64,000 nt of DNA from Limnobaculum eriocheiris. GTDB taxonomy: Bacteria > Pseudomonadota > Gammaproteobacteria > Enterobacterales > Enterobacteriaceae. The stretch spans positions 1-64,000 of the forward strand of contig NZ_JAJNAG010000016.1 of NCBI RefSeq assembly GCF_021010575.1, given 5' to 3'. The translations under genes were made by a program, and so were the position numbers. The notes below the pieces were generated by a model. That model ran no database searches, was not told the DNA's origin, and saw only the letters and a list, made by a program, of their open reading frames with translations. Below, in pieces: positions 36,908 through 47,570 of this stretch. Each line of letters opens with the position of its first letter. The stretch's first letter is position 1.

Positions 36908-37255
36908 TTATATATCCTTTACTTTTTGCGCAATAAATGCGTTTCTTTGTTATTGATTATAATAGTAAAATCACGAAATTATTGTGATCACACTCTATCT
37001 TTAATCGCTATTGAATCGATTCATATTACAAATGTGTTTCCATCGCGTTGTCAGGTGAATGGGCCCTTCATTATTTTAGCCAATGTGCTGCGGGCTGAGA
37101 TAAACGGAGTTTTTATTAAGGATCCTTGATTTAGTCATTTATACTGTGTCAGTACAGGCCATTGTGCATAGTGACATGCCGTGGCCTTTTTGAATAAAAC
37201 CTCTGACAGGTGCACTTTCGACTCAGTGGAGTCGTTATATATAGGATGAACTCTG
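36908..37255. other. Divergent intergenic region before the dehydrogenase and yjgR (348 bases)
   Basis: AT-rich; no gene recognised. It must contain both divergent promoters. TTGTGATCACACT near 36982 resembles a compressed palindrome, but its spacing does not fit CRP or FNR, so I assign no regulator. Confidence 0.5.
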
Positions 37256-38770
37256 ATGTTAGAACCTCTTGTTATTGCCAAAAGCAATGAGTTAGAGCTG
37301 GCGATTTTGCCTGCGCTGGCTAACCGTCATGGATTGATTACCGGGGCAACCGGAACAGGAAAAACCGTCTCGCTGCAGAAAATGGCAGAGAATTTTTCGC
37401 GAATTGGTGTGCCGGTATTTATGGCTGATGTAAAAGGCGACCTGTCGGGTATTGCTGCCGAAGGAGTAATGAACCCAAAACTTCAGTCTCGTCTTGAGGC
37501 GTTGAAAGTAACCGACTGGGATCCGGCAGCTTGTCCTACCGTATTCTGGGATGTTTTTGGTGAGAAAGGCCATCCGGTGCGCGCAACGGTTTCTGATATG
37601 GGGCCGGTTTTACTTTCCCGTTTACTGAATCTGAATGATGTTCAGTCCGGTGTGCTGCAATTAGTGTTTAAAATTGCCGATGACAATGGTTTGTTACTGT
37701 TGGATATGAAAGATCTGCGCTCAATGGTGCAGTTTGTTGGCGATAATGCCAAGCAGTTTCAGACTCAGTACGGCAATATTTCCAGCGCTTCCATTGGTGC
37801 AATTCAGCGTGGTTTGCTAACGCTGGAACAGCAGGGAGAGGAGAGCTTCTTTGGCGAGCCAATGTTAGATATTTTTGACCTGATTAAAACCAATGCTTCA
37901 GGTCAGGGCATCGTCAATATTCTGGCGGCGGATAAGCTGTATAACCAACCAAAACTATATGCCATCTTCCTGCTGTGGTTGTTGTCTGAGTTGTTTGAAC
38001 ATTTGCCTGAAGTGGGCGATATGGACAAACCGAAGATGGTGTTCTTCTTTGATGAAGCTCATTTGCTGTTTAATGATGCTCCAACCGCACTGCTGGAAAA
38101 AATTGAGCAAGTGGTCCGTCTGATTCGTTCTAAAGGCGTCGGTATCTATTTTGTGACTCAAAACCCACTGGATATTCCGGACAGCGTATTGGGACAATTA
38201 GGTAACCGGGTACAACATGCACTGCGTGCTTTTACCCCTCGGGATCAAAAAGCGGTCAGAGCAGCGGCAGAAACCATGCGGGCAAATCCGGCATTTAATG
38301 CAGAACAAGCCATTACCGAGTTGGGCGTTGGTGAAGCACTGATTTCATTTTTGGATGAGAAAGGGCGCCCAAATATCGTTGAGCGTGGTTTTGTCATTGC
38401 ACCTTGTTCACGTATGGGCGCACTGAGTGATGATGAACGTAATGGTTTGATTAACCGTTCTCCGCTGTATGGTCGTTATGAAGAGGTGATCGACCGCGAG
38501 TCTGCCTATGAAAAACTAACTGCGGGTGCTGGTGTGGCAACACCGACTGCGAAAGATGTCCCTGCGAAACAGGCAGAAAACCAACAGAAAGAAGATGAGG
38601 ATGGCGGCTTACTGGGCAGCCTCAATGATATTCTGTTTGGCACCACAGGCCCACGTGGCGGTAAGAAAGATGGCTTAGTACAGACTGCGGCTAAATCAAT
38701 GACTCGCCAGTTGGGTAACCAGATAGTGCGGGGTATTTTAGGTAGCATTTTGGGTGGTAAACGTAGATAA
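37256..38770 (+). CDS. yjgR: HerA-like ATPase of the YjgR (DUF853) family
   Basis: 504 residues, collinear with E. coli YjgR (500). Walker A is GATGTGKT at 30-37; Walker B is [10 protein letters not shown] at about 264-273; the sensor region is [29 protein letters not shown]. The Gly/Lys-rich C-terminus ([17 protein letters not shown]) is conserved. It is an FtsK/HerA-type P-loop ATPase; the cellular role is not known to me. It is transcribed alone. In E. coli the gene lies elsewhere on the chromosome, so its presence here is a local rearrangement. Confidence 0.92.
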   Translation: MLEPLVIAKSNELELAILPALANRHGLITGATGTGKTVSLQKMAENFSRIGVPVFMADVKGDLSGIAAEGVMNPKLQSRLEALKVTDWDPAACPTVFWDVFGEKGHPVRATVSDMGPVLLSRLLNLNDVQSGVLQLVFKIADDNGLLLLDMKDLRSMVQFVGDNAKQFQTQYGNISSASIGAIQRGLLTLEQQGEESFFGEPMLDIFDLIKTNASGQGIVNILAADKLYNQPKLYAIFLLWLLSELFEHLPEVGDMDKPKMVFFFDEAHLLFNDAPTALLEKIEQVVRLIRSKGVGIYFVTQNPLDIPDSVLGQLGNRVQHALRAFTPRDQKAVRAAAETMRANPAFNAEQAITELGVGEALISFLDEKGRPNIVERGFVIAPCSRMGALSDDERNGLINRSPLYGRYEEVIDRESAYEKLTAGAGVATPTAKDVPAKQAENQQKEDEDGGLLGSLNDILFGTTGPRGGKKDGLVQTAAKSMTRQLGNQIVRGILGSILGGKRR

Positions 38771-38883
38771 CTGAAGTTGTGAGCAGAATGAATTAGGGTC
38801 AGTGGATATTTGTATCTTAAACAATGTGATGACAAGCTATCATCACACTGAAACAGAGAGAGCTTCAGAGGATATTTAAGATA

Positions 38884-39072
38884 TTATCTCCGGCCGTAAT
38901 AACAAAGTGCCCATATAGCCTTTGTGCTCGGCCGGAAGGGCATTTGTACTCCACATTTGCGTGCGCCGGGCCCAGGCTGCCTACGGGCAGTTATGAAACA
39001 CCTTGCGGTGTTTCACCCTTCGGGCCAGCGCTTGCGCCAAGTCGACCCCCACGGCACCCTCTCCCTCCGTTT
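38884..39072 (-). repeat. Dispersed structured intergenic element, copy A
   Basis: On the minus strand this copy aligns along its length with the element at 47313-47541. It starts GGAGGGAGAG, and has GCGCAAGCGC, the hairpin GAAACACC-GCAA-GGTGTTTC, CTGCCCGTAGGCAG, and an end hairpin closed by TCCGGCCG/CGGCCGGA. A 46-base core differs at only four positions from the other copy. Three of these differences fall in one hairpin: two form a compensated base pair and one lies in its GNRA-type loop. It lies between convergent yjgR and rspR. Ends are approximate. I know no named family that fits. Confidence 0.8.
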
Positions 39073-39109
39073 GGCTGTTTTTAAACACAAATATCTAACG
39101 TTCAATATC

Positions 39110-39138
39110 AAAAATAGCGGTTTAATGCCGCTATTTTT
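39110..39138. terminator. Bidirectional terminator between yjgR and rspR
   Basis: AAAAATAGCGG and CCGCTATTTTT form a perfect stem around TTTAATG, with A and T runs on both sides. It is next to rspR, so it mainly ends that gene. Confidence 0.85.
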
Positions 39139-39172
39139 GTTGTTGATTACACCTGTCAGCTAAAGCGAATCG

Positions 39173-39862
39173 CTATTCGTCAGCTTCAAACCAGTCGGTA
39201 TTGCGTTGGGAAATGGTGGTCACCGTGGAGATCATCTCACCAAGGTGCTGCTTCATGGCGGTTTCTGCCGCATCGGGGTCGCGTTTTTCCAGTCCGTCAT
39301 AGATTTTGTAGTGTTGTTCAATCAGACTTTCCGGTGGAGAAACATCCGCAAGGCTCATAAATCGCACCCGGTCCATAGTGGCCTTAATGGTTTCGACGGT
39401 TTCCCATGCCATTGGGCAATCGACAATTTGGGTAAAAGTGCGATGGAACTCATCATCCAGCTCTAAAAACTCTTTAATACGCTTATTGCTGGCGGCAAGC
39501 TCCTGACGATGGAGATTGTGTTTAAGCTGCATCAAATGCTCCGGCGTGACCGCTAACGCAGCCCGGCGAATAATCGCTATTTCGACGGCTTCGCGGATAA
39601 AACGCCCATCGGATACGCGCTTGGCGGAGATCTTCATTACGAAGGTGCCGCGCTGTGGCAGAATCTGGACTAACCCGGTTTCTGACAGCTTGATAAAAGC
39701 TTCTCTGACAGGCTGTCGGGAAACATTGAAGCGAGTTGAGATCTCTTTTTCTGACAGTAAAGTACCCGGACGAATCGTGCAATCAACGATCTCTTGCCTT
39801 AACAGGCGGTAGATTTGCTGATTGACGGGTTCACTGGTAGCGAATGGGTAAGCAATGGTCAT
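39173..39862 (-). CDS. rspR: GntR/FadR-family repressor RspR (YdfH)
   Basis: 229 residues, collinear with E. coli RspR/YdfH (228). The N-terminal winged helix is PVNQQIYRLLRQEIVDCTIRPGTLLSEKEISTRFNVSRQPVREAFIKL. The all-helical FCD domain follows with metal/ligand residues around ELDDEFHRTF and EQHYKIYDGL. In E. coli it represses rspAB. I chose the ATG at 39862; a longer frame from 39895 adds 11 residues absent from the family. It is separated from its presumed targets by a 600-base region holding a kinase fragment. The likely operator is near rspA. Confidence 0.9.
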   Translation of the reverse strand: MTIAYPFATSEPVNQQIYRLLRQEIVDCTIRPGTLLSEKEISTRFNVSRQPVREAFIKLSETGLVQILPQRGTFVMKISAKRVSDGRFIREAVEIAIIRRAALAVTPEHLMQLKHNLHRQELAASNKRIKEFLELDDEFHRTFTQIVDCPMAWETVETIKATMDRVRFMSLADVSPPESLIEQHYKIYDGLEKRDPDAAETAMKQHLGEMISTVTTISQRNTDWFEADE

Positions 39863-40247
39863 TGATGTCAATAGAGCTCTTACTGTAGTTATCAACTTTC
39901 CGCATTATAGCGAGGCTTTGTAGATAATTCGCCAAAATTCTTATGGAAAATCGTCATTTTTTAACAAATTTAATTAAGTCGTGAATGAATATTTTCACTG
40001 GAGTAAATTAGCCAGCAAATCAGAACAAAGGTATTTAGCAGAAAACGGGTTGGTTTTAACCATTAAACAGGTTTTTCGCCCACAAATTATCCCGCACATA
40101 AATTAACCTATCATGATTAATTCACATTTAAATTGATCTTTGGCGTGTAATTCAGCAATTCATTGACGTGTCATATCTGTGTTTGCATGGGAAAAAATGA
40201 CAAAAATGTAATCTGAGCATTAGCGGTTTGTCATTCAGGTACATGTT

Positions 40248-40400
40248 TATCGGGTGGATAGTGCAAGAAGTTCTAATGAGAGTACTGGTTTAGGGCTGGC
40301 GCCGGTGAAATCTATTGTAGCGCTGCATAACGACACCATTTGGGTGGAAAGTGAAGTGGGCCACGGCAGTCGATTTGTGATGAGTTTTCCGTCGGTTTAA
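40248..40400 (+). pseudogene. C-terminal fragment of a heavy-metal-type sensor histidine kinase
   Basis: Read from 40248 the frame gives Y-R-V-D-S-A-R-S, then ESTGLGLAPVKSIVALH, TIWVESEVGHGSRF and FPSV before TAA at 40398. These are the F and G2 boxes and the tail of a CusS/CopS-like kinase ATPase domain; the normal GLGLAIVKSI has become GLGLAPVKSI. About 50 residues survive, with no start codon, no N box and no H box; upstream is AT-rich non-coding sequence. It is followed by its own terminator. Clearly a remnant of a deleted two-component system. The rest of the gap from 39863 shows nothing else I recognise. Confidence 0.85.
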
Positions 40401-40411
40401 CGCAAGCCGAT

Positions 40412-40441
40412 AAAAACAGCCACCCGGGTGGGTGGCTGTTT
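40412..40441. terminator. Terminator between the kinase fragment and ydfI
   Basis: AAACAGCCACCC and GGGTGGCTGTTT form a 12-bp stem around GG, with A upstream and T downstream. It probably once ended the lost kinase operon and now ends the rspA-rspB-ydfJ-ydfI message from the other side. Confidence 0.85.
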
Positions 40442-40466
40442 ACGGACCAATAAACCGGAGGGTTTA

Positions 40467-41948
40467 TCAGAATTGCTTAACCAGCAGCGCTACGCTCTGT
40501 TTTGCACCGAACTGCAACAACTGTAGATAAGCTTCTGTCACGGCCGCCACAAAGCGGGCATTTTGCGGTAGTTCTTTACCAAACACCACTTCCAGCGACA
40601 GTAATGCTTTTACGCGTTTGGTACCTTCTTCACTGGTAGCAACCAGCGCTTTTAACTGTTCCTGCAGTGGATCGCTGACTTCAATCGGTTGCCCTTGCTC
40701 ATCAATACCCCCAACGTAACGCATCCAGGCTGCAATACCCAGCGCCAGACAGTCAAAGCGGCTGTTATGGGCAAGATGGTAGCGCACTGAATCCAGCATA
40801 CGCTGTGGTAGCTTCTGCGTTCCATCCATGGCAATTTGCCAGGTGCGGTGTTTTAGAGCGGTATTGCGATAGCGGTTAAGCAGCGAGTTGGCATAGGCCT
40901 CCAGATCAACTCCCTGAGTACGCAACGTTGGAGCCTGTTCGCTTAACATCAGATGGCGAGCGGCAGTGGCATAGTTGCCGTCCTGCATACAGTCGTTAAT
41001 ATGCTGATAACCTGCCAGATAACCAAGGTAGGCCAGAAATGAATGACTGCCGTTTAACATACGCAGTTTCATCTCTTCAAATGGCAGCACATCTTGTACC
41101 AGCTCTGCCCCGGCTTTTTCCCATTCAGGACGACCGTTAACAAAGTTATCTTCAATCACCCACTGGTGGAATGGTTCACAGGCTACGCCTGCCGGGTCGT
41201 TAATTCCACCCAGTTGCTGTGTGATTTTATCCAGCGTTTCCGGGGTAACGGCTGGCACAATGCGGTCTACCATAGTGGACGGGAAGCTGACATTAGCTTC
41301 AATCCAGTCTGCCAGTTGTGCATCCTGAATACGGGCTAACGCCAGAACGACATTGCGGGTCACATGACCATTTTCCGGCATGTTATCGCATGACATCACG
41401 CTAAAAGCGGGGAGGTTGCGATCGCGGCGCAGTCGTAAGGCCTGAACAATTGTACCGGGTGCTGATTTTGGCGTTAACGGGTTAGCAATATCATGCTGAA
41501 TCAGTGGATGACCTTCGATTAGCATGCCGGTAGCAGGCTGATAGCAATAGCCTTTTTCAGTAATAGTAATAGAAACGATGGCGATTTCCGGTTGTGCCAT
41601 CGCTTCCAGCACGCCATTGATACCATCAACTTCACCATGAATAGCGCGGCGAACCACACCCACGACACGACCAGACCAGCTTTCCGAAGCCATTTCCGCC
41701 ACAGAGTACAACAGATCCTGTGAGTTCAGATCGCTAATCTGCTGCTCACCGCCAATCAGGTTAACTTCACAATATCCCCAGTTGCTGCCGTATTCTGATG
41801 CCAGAATGTCGGCGTAAACTGCCTGATGAGCGCGGTGAAATGCGCCGAAACCTAAATGCACAATCCGAGTCCGGAGGCTGCTTCTGTCGTAGTCAGGCAC
41901 GATGATATTATTCGGCAGATGACTTAATACTTTGTTTGATAAATTCAT
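40467..41948 (-). CDS. ydfI: Mannitol-dehydrogenase-family oxidoreductase (YdfI/RspD)
   Basis: 493 residues (E. coli YdfI 486). The N-terminal Rossmann domain carries [19 protein letters not shown]; the C-terminal domain has the family catalytic block with Lys in [20 protein letters not shown]. It belongs to the long-chain polyol dehydrogenases that include UxuB (fructuronate reductase). Work on an E. coli relative of this cluster places it in L-gulonate catabolism, reducing fructuronate to mannonate; I carry that over as inference. It is last in the operon, 43 bases after ydfJ. Confidence 0.88.
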   Translation of the reverse strand: MNLSNKVLSHLPNNIIVPDYDRSSLRTRIVHLGFGAFHRAHQAVYADILASEYGSNWGYCEVNLIGGEQQISDLNSQDLLYSVAEMASESWSGRVVGVVRRAIHGEVDGINGVLEAMAQPEIAIVSITITEKGYCYQPATGMLIEGHPLIQHDIANPLTPKSAPGTIVQALRLRRDRNLPAFSVMSCDNMPENGHVTRNVVLALARIQDAQLADWIEANVSFPSTMVDRIVPAVTPETLDKITQQLGGINDPAGVACEPFHQWVIEDNFVNGRPEWEKAGAELVQDVLPFEEMKLRMLNGSHSFLAYLGYLAGYQHINDCMQDGNYATAARHLMLSEQAPTLRTQGVDLEAYANSLLNRYRNTALKHRTWQIAMDGTQKLPQRMLDSVRYHLAHNSRFDCLALGIAAWMRYVGGIDEQGQPIEVSDPLQEQLKALVATSEEGTKRVKALLSLEVVFGKELPQNARFVAAVTEAYLQLLQFGAKQSVALLVKQF

Positions 41949-41991
41949 ATCGTCGGTTAACCCGTTAAGTTATAAATAAGCGCTACTGCAA

Positions 41992-43410
41992 TTAAACTTC
42001 AGTTGCGCTACGACGAACATCAACGCTTAATGTTTCATGAACAGGAACTTCCGCCGCATCTCTTGGATCGCTCAGGTCACGATCTTTCACTTCAGGCATG
42101 CAAATAGCCGAAATTAAACCGATAGATGAATAGACGATAATCATCGCCACGATTGGCCACCAGGAATCGGTCATATTACAGAAGATACCTGCCAGTACCG
42201 GACCAAAACCTACCGCAACCAGACCACCGGTCTCTTTAGAAATGGCCATCCGGGTAAAGCGATTACGTGAGCCAAACATTTCGGCCATGGTGATGTTTTC
42301 AAGGGCAAACAGACCTAATACCGCAATGTTATGGATAATGATGATGCAGGCCATAATCACGTTAACCTCACCGGCCTTATCAATAATCATTGATAGCATT
42401 GGATAGGCTAAGATGATGGCGCTGATACTCAGAACGATATAAGGCAGACGACGACCAATTTTGTCAGACAACCAGCCCAACAGTGGAATAGTCAGGAAGC
42501 CAAAGATTGAACTGATCATTAACGCATCGGTTGGAATGCGCTTTTCAAATAGCAGGGTTTGTACTAAATAACCGGCCAGGAAGGTTTGAATCAGACCTGA
42601 GTTACCCGCCTGTCCAAAACGCAGTCCGGTTGCCAGCCAGAATGATTTACTGGTGAACATAGAAAGAATCGAGCTCTCTTCCGCGGCGACTTTTTTCGCA
42701 GTTACTGTTTTTGCTGCTGCGGTTTCGCTGGCTTGTTCAAACACCGGACTCTCTTTCAGGTTCATTCGTAACCAAACGGCGAAGATCATTACTACCACAC
42801 TGGACAGGAACGGAATACGCCATCCCCAGTCAAGCAGCTGTTCTCTGTCCAGTAGAACAAACATTACCGCCCAAATCGCCGTGGCGCTCAATGTTCCACA
42901 GTTGGTTCCCATCGCAACCAGTGAAGAGATAATGCCGCGTTTACCTTTAGGCGCATATTCTGCCAGCATGGTGCCCGCACCGGAGATTTCAGCACCCGCG
43001 CCCAGCCCCTGAATGATACGTAAGGTAATCAGTAGTAGTGGTGCAAAGATACCGATTTGAGCGTAGGTTGGTAATACGCCAATCAGTGTGGTACAGATAC
43101 CCATCATGGTGATGGTGATAAACAGAACTTTCTTTCTGCCAATGGTGTCGCCCATTCTGCCAAAGATAAAGGCACCAACGATACGTGCGATATATCCGGC
43201 ACCGTAGGTTCCCATTGCCAGAATCAGCGCCATTGCTGCCGATTGTTCAGGGAAAAAAATCTCATGGAAAACCAGCGCTGCGCCCAATGAGTACAGTTGA
43301 AAATCCATAAATTCGAGAGCGGTTCCCAGCCAGCCGGAGACCGCGGCCTTAACCAGATCAGAAGTACTTCTTTCCGGTTTATTATTTGTTGATTCCGTGC
43401 TTTTAGTCAT
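41992..43410 (-). CDS. ydfJ: MFS sugar-acid transporter YdfJ
   Basis: 472 residues with about twelve membrane helices. Sugar-porter motifs are GRMGDTIGRKKVLFI after TM2 and WLSDKIGRRLPYIV after TM8; the metabolite:proton symporter signature AVSGWLGTALEFMDFQLYS is at the N-terminus. It probably brings in the sugar acid used by RspA, RspB and YdfI. I chose the ATG at 43410 because the 29 residues added by a frame from 43497 have no match. It appears intact here. It lies 62 bases after rspB. Confidence 0.88.
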   Translation of the reverse strand: MTKSTESTNNKPERSTSDLVKAAVSGWLGTALEFMDFQLYSLGAALVFHEIFFPEQSAAMALILAMGTYGAGYIARIVGAFIFGRMGDTIGRKKVLFITITMMGICTTLIGVLPTYAQIGIFAPLLLITLRIIQGLGAGAEISGAGTMLAEYAPKGKRGIISSLVAMGTNCGTLSATAIWAVMFVLLDREQLLDWGWRIPFLSSVVVMIFAVWLRMNLKESPVFEQASETAAAKTVTAKKVAAEESSILSMFTSKSFWLATGLRFGQAGNSGLIQTFLAGYLVQTLLFEKRIPTDALMISSIFGFLTIPLLGWLSDKIGRRLPYIVLSISAIILAYPMLSMIIDKAGEVNVIMACIIIIHNIAVLGLFALENITMAEMFGSRNRFTRMAISKETGGLVAVGFGPVLAGIFCNMTDSWWPIVAMIIVYSSIGLISAICMPEVKDRDLSDPRDAAEVPVHETLSVDVRRSATEV

Positions 43411-43472
43411 ATTTCTGCTCTCTACGGTTGTTGTTATATATACAGAAAAGGTATGGGTACAGAGGTTTTCTG

Positions 43473-44486
43473 TTAAAACTTTAATAAAACTTTGCAACAG
43501 AACTTCGGATCTTTTTCAAATATCTCCATTGCTTCAACGACTTGTGTGTAATCAAACTGATGGGTAATCAGTTTTTCCGGATGGATTTTTTTGCTGTTCA
43601 TCCAGTCAATAACCATTGGGAAACGATTACTATTGAGGCGTGAGCTATAAATAGTCAGTTCTTTGCTGGTGATGCCCTGCTGATTAATGACACAAGGATC
43701 GGAAGAGAAACCCATAATGCCGATGCGGGCCGCTGGCGATGCTAAACCAATCGCTTCCGGCAAAATTGACGGGTGGCATGCAGCATCAATAATCAAAGTT
43801 GGGCGGATACCCAGCTCTGCCAGCTCTGCGGTGAGATCAATATCGGTATTGTTGATGACGAGGTCGGCACCATTCTCTTTAGCCATGGCTAAACGTTCAT
43901 CAATACGGTCCGCAACAATAATCTGTTTAACGCCGTACACACCACGCAGTGCCTGGATAGAGGTCAAACCCATCGGGCCTGCGCCATATACCAGAGCAAT
44001 ATCCAGTGGGCCGGGGTGCATCTGACTACAGATATTGGCGGCGATGGTGAAAGGCTCAATCATCGTCGCTTCCCGATCCGGGATGCTGTCAGGAATGATA
44101 TGGGCATTCTTTGCCGGTAGGGTGATGTATTCACTAAATCCACCATCCCGATGTACACCGATCACTTGTAAAGCGGTACAAACATTCGGACGGCCTACAG
44201 AGCAAGGGTAGCAGTGACCACAACTGACCACCGGATCGCCAACTACACGTTGACCAACGTGGGATGTATCAACACCTTCGCCAACCGCATCAATACGACC
44301 AAAGAACTCATGGCCAATGACGCGCGGATATTTCGCAAAAGGGTTATGACCACGGTAGATATGTACATCTGAACCACAGATACCGGCGCTTTCTACCCGC
44401 AAACGTACTTCACCAGCCTGTGGTTGCGGTACCGGGCGATCCTCTATTACTAAAACTTCGGGTTGTTGAATGACTACGCTTTTCAT
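43473..44486 (-). CDS. rspB: Zinc-dependent alcohol dehydrogenase RspB
   Basis: A 337-residue medium-chain dehydrogenase (E. coli 339). Catalytic zinc ligands are in SAGICGSDVHIYRG and GHEFFGRI; the structural zinc lobe is CGHCYPCSVGRPNVC; the nucleotide fold is VYGAGPMGLTSIQAL. A related E. coli enzyme oxidises L-gulonate at C5, giving fructuronate; the substrate here is inferred. The start at 44486 has AAGGAAAA upstream; a longer frame from 44513 would overlap rspA. It follows rspA by 14 bases. Confidence 0.92.
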   Translation of the reverse strand: MKSVVIQQPEVLVIEDRPVPQPQAGEVRLRVESAGICGSDVHIYRGHNPFAKYPRVIGHEFFGRIDAVGEGVDTSHVGQRVVGDPVVSCGHCYPCSVGRPNVCTALQVIGVHRDGGFSEYITLPAKNAHIIPDSIPDREATMIEPFTIAANICSQMHPGPLDIALVYGAGPMGLTSIQALRGVYGVKQIIVADRIDERLAMAKENGADLVINNTDIDLTAELAELGIRPTLIIDAACHPSILPEAIGLASPAARIGIMGFSSDPCVINQQGITSKELTIYSSRLNSNRFPMVIDWMNSKKIHPEKLITHQFDYTQVVEAMEIFEKDPKFCCKVLLKF

Positions 44487-44500
44487 ATTGTTTTCCTTAA

Positions 44501-45715
44501 TCACCAGTTCCACAGCGTACCGTCAGTTAAACGAGCAACAGGCAAGCAGGCGGCTTCATAGGGGTATTTGGCAGCCAGTTTTTCATCAAAATCGATGCCC
44601 AGACCTGGCTTGTCGCTTGGGTGCATGTAGCCATCATCAAAGGTCCAGTTGTGCGGGAAGACCTCCAGCATCTGCTCGGAATAACCCATATATTCCTGCA
44701 CGCCAAAGTTTGGTACCCACAGGTCAAAATGCAGCGCTGCCGCGTGGCAAATTGGTGAAAGATCGGATGGACCATGAGAACCGGTGCGAACCTGATACAC
44801 GGCGGCAAAGTCAGCAATGCGGCGCATATGGGTAATGCCACCGGCATGGGTGATCGTGGTACGGATATAGTCGATTAGCTGCTCTTCAATCAGCTGCTTG
44901 CAGTCCCAAATGCTGTTGAAGACTTCACCCACGGCAATCGGGGTAACGGTATGCTGGCGGATCAGGCGGAAGCATTCCTGATTTTCCGCTGGCGTTGGAT
45001 CTTCCATCCAGAACATACGGTAGTCTTCAATGCTTTTACCAAAACGAGCGGCTTCAATTGGTGTCAGACGATGGTGCATGTCATGTAGCAGGTGCTCATC
45101 AAAACCAAACTTATTGCGCATCGCGTCAAACAGTTTTGGTGTGAAATCCAGATATTTCTCAGTGGACCACAGTTGTTCTTCCGGGTAGTGGCCTTTGGTG
45201 GCTGGTTCATAAGCCAGATTTTTACCTTTGCTTAAGCCATAGGTCGTTTTCATTCCCGGCACGCCGCACTGAACGCGAATAGCTTTAAAGCCCATCTCTT
45301 TATGTTTAGCGTAGTCTTCCAGCACTTCATCAATAGTGCGGCCAGTGGTATGACAATACACCATAACTCCGGTGCGGGATGCGCCACCGAGCAGCTGATA
45401 AACCGGCATATTTGCTGCTTTACCTTTGATATCCCACAGGGCCATATCAATGGCTGAAATAGCGGACATGGTGACCGGGCCGCGGCGCCAGTAAGCGCCT
45501 TTATAGAAAAATTGCCAGATATCTTCGATTTGATGGGCATCACGACCAATCAACTGTGGGCAAAGATGATCCTTAAGGTAGGAGGCAACGGAGAGCTCTC
45601 GTCCATTGAGGGTGGCGTCACCAACACCATAAATACCTTCATCGGTAGTGATCTTGACGGTAACGAAGTTACGACCGGGGCAGGTAACAAAAACTTCAGC
45701 CTTTACGATTTTCAT
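44501..45715 (-). CDS. rspA: Mannonate dehydratase-like enolase-superfamily enzyme RspA
   Basis: 404 residues, exactly the E. coli RspA length and very close in sequence. The enolase-superfamily barrel is visible: KAIRVQCG for the second-strand region, metal ligands in LLHDMHHR (Asp), [12 protein letters not shown] (Glu) and AVGEVFNS (Glu), and the acid/base His in [10 protein letters not shown]. The family dehydrates D-mannonate (some D-gluconate), often slowly. E. coli RspA was first named as starvation sensing. First gene of the operon; CRP-like and palindromic sites lie upstream. I chose the ATG at 45715, since a frame from 45769 adds 18 residues without match. Confidence 0.95.
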   Translation of the reverse strand: MKIVKAEVFVTCPGRNFVTVKITTDEGIYGVGDATLNGRELSVASYLKDHLCPQLIGRDAHQIEDIWQFFYKGAYWRRGPVTMSAISAIDMALWDIKGKAANMPVYQLLGGASRTGVMVYCHTTGRTIDEVLEDYAKHKEMGFKAIRVQCGVPGMKTTYGLSKGKNLAYEPATKGHYPEEQLWSTEKYLDFTPKLFDAMRNKFGFDEHLLHDMHHRLTPIEAARFGKSIEDYRMFWMEDPTPAENQECFRLIRQHTVTPIAVGEVFNSIWDCKQLIEEQLIDYIRTTITHAGGITHMRRIADFAAVYQVRTGSHGPSDLSPICHAAALHFDLWVPNFGVQEYMGYSEQMLEVFPHNWTFDDGYMHPSDKPGLGIDFDEKLAAKYPYEAACLPVARLTDGTLWNW

Positions 45716-45791
45716 AATGCATCCATCCTGACGGAAAAATAGAACTAATTTGGTATAGAAAGTGAACACAAGATACTTTTGGATTAACTAC

Positions 45792-45803
45792 CATACAAGT
45801 ATG
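45792..45803 (-). promoter_or_regulatory. Palindrome CATACAAGTATG, candidate RspR operator
   Basis: A perfect inverted repeat, CATAC-AA-GTATG, 77 bases upstream of rspA. It overlaps a TATGGT on the minus strand that would be the -10 if the CRP site acts at about -61. A repressor here would block the promoter. The assignment to RspR is inference from position; GntR-type operators are short palindromes. Confidence 0.4.
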
Positions 45804-45835
45804 TCTAGAATGTTTATAAAAGGAAAATTTAAAAC

Positions 45836-45851
45836 TGTGACCAGAATCACC
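45836..45851 (-). promoter_or_regulatory. CRP site of the rspA promoter
   Basis: TGTGACCAGAATCACC matches TGTGA-N6-TCACA at nine of ten core positions. It is centred about 128 bases upstream of rspA and about 61 bases from the proposed start of transcription, a class I position. Catabolite control is expected for a sugar-acid operon. It also lies next to the ARG boxes of argD. Confidence 0.65.
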
Positions 45852-45869
45852 GTAAGATTCACAGAGTGT

Positions 45870-45908
45870 CATGAGTAATTATTGAATAATTATGAATTTT
45901 TATTTATG
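45870..45908 (+). promoter_or_regulatory. Two adjacent ARG boxes (ArgR operator) before argD
   Basis: CATGAGTAATTATTGAAT (45870-45887) and TATGAATTTTTATTTATG (45891-45908) match the 18-base ARG-box consensus (TNTGAATWWWWATTCANW) at about 15 and 16 positions. They are separated by exactly three bases, the spacing used by the ArgR hexamer. They lie about 135 bases upstream of argD, which is arginine-repressed in E. coli. Confidence 0.8.
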
Positions 45909-46032
45909 CGGTGTTTTTTAATAAGTATTTAATTATTGAGGTGTGCAGGATTTTTATGTGTATTCTTATTTATACAAATTGATTTTATATTCAGTTTTGG
46001 TAGTGTGGAGTAATTCGCGGTGAAATCAATAG

Positions 46033-47268
<1,236 letters not shown>

Positions 47269-47312
47269 TTTGATTGCTTTTAAATTGACAAAGGATATGA
47301 ATAAGCGAAGTT

Positions 47313-47541
47313 AAACTGAGGGAGAGGCCGCTGTTGGGGTCGTAGCAGCTTTAGCTGCCGGACAAACAGGCAAAGCCTGTTTGAACAGCGCTTGCGCTGG
47401 CCCGCAGGGTGAAATACCGAAAGGTATTTCATAACTGCCTCTAAGCGGACTAGGCCCGAAGCACGCCAAAGTTAAGTACGATGGTCTTCCGACCGAGTAC
47501 AAAGGTGATATGTACTATATTGTATTTACGGTCGGAATATT
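47313..47541 (+). repeat. Dispersed structured intergenic element, copy B
   Basis: The longer copy of the element at 38884-39072, in opposite orientation, 44 bases after argD and convergent with yhfK. Read 5' to 3' it holds hairpins GCAGC-TTTA-GCTGC, AACAGGC-AAA-GCCTGTT, CAGCGC-TT-GCGCTG, GAAATACC-GAAA-GGTATTTC, and a final one closed by TTCCGACCG/CGGTCGGAA. The first two (about 45 bases) are absent from copy A. The closing pairs differ from copy A by compensated changes. Ends are approximate. It also probably acts as the terminator of argD, as no other hairpin is visible. Confidence 0.8.
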
Positions 47542-47570
47542 CACCTAAGCTAATTTAGAAGAAACAGTAA

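Noticed and set aside
36866-37129. 87-codon open frame before yjgR
   Set aside because: It overlaps the start of the dehydrogenase gene in antisense, has no known motif and sits on the divergent promoter region.
38924-39163. 80-codon open frame, plus strand
   Set aside because: It lies across repeat copy A and a terminator; its codons follow hairpins, not a protein. It is an artefact of a GC-rich structured repeat.
47311-47502. 63-codon open frame, minus strand
   Set aside because: It is the antisense of repeat copy B; similar frames would appear wherever the element occurs.
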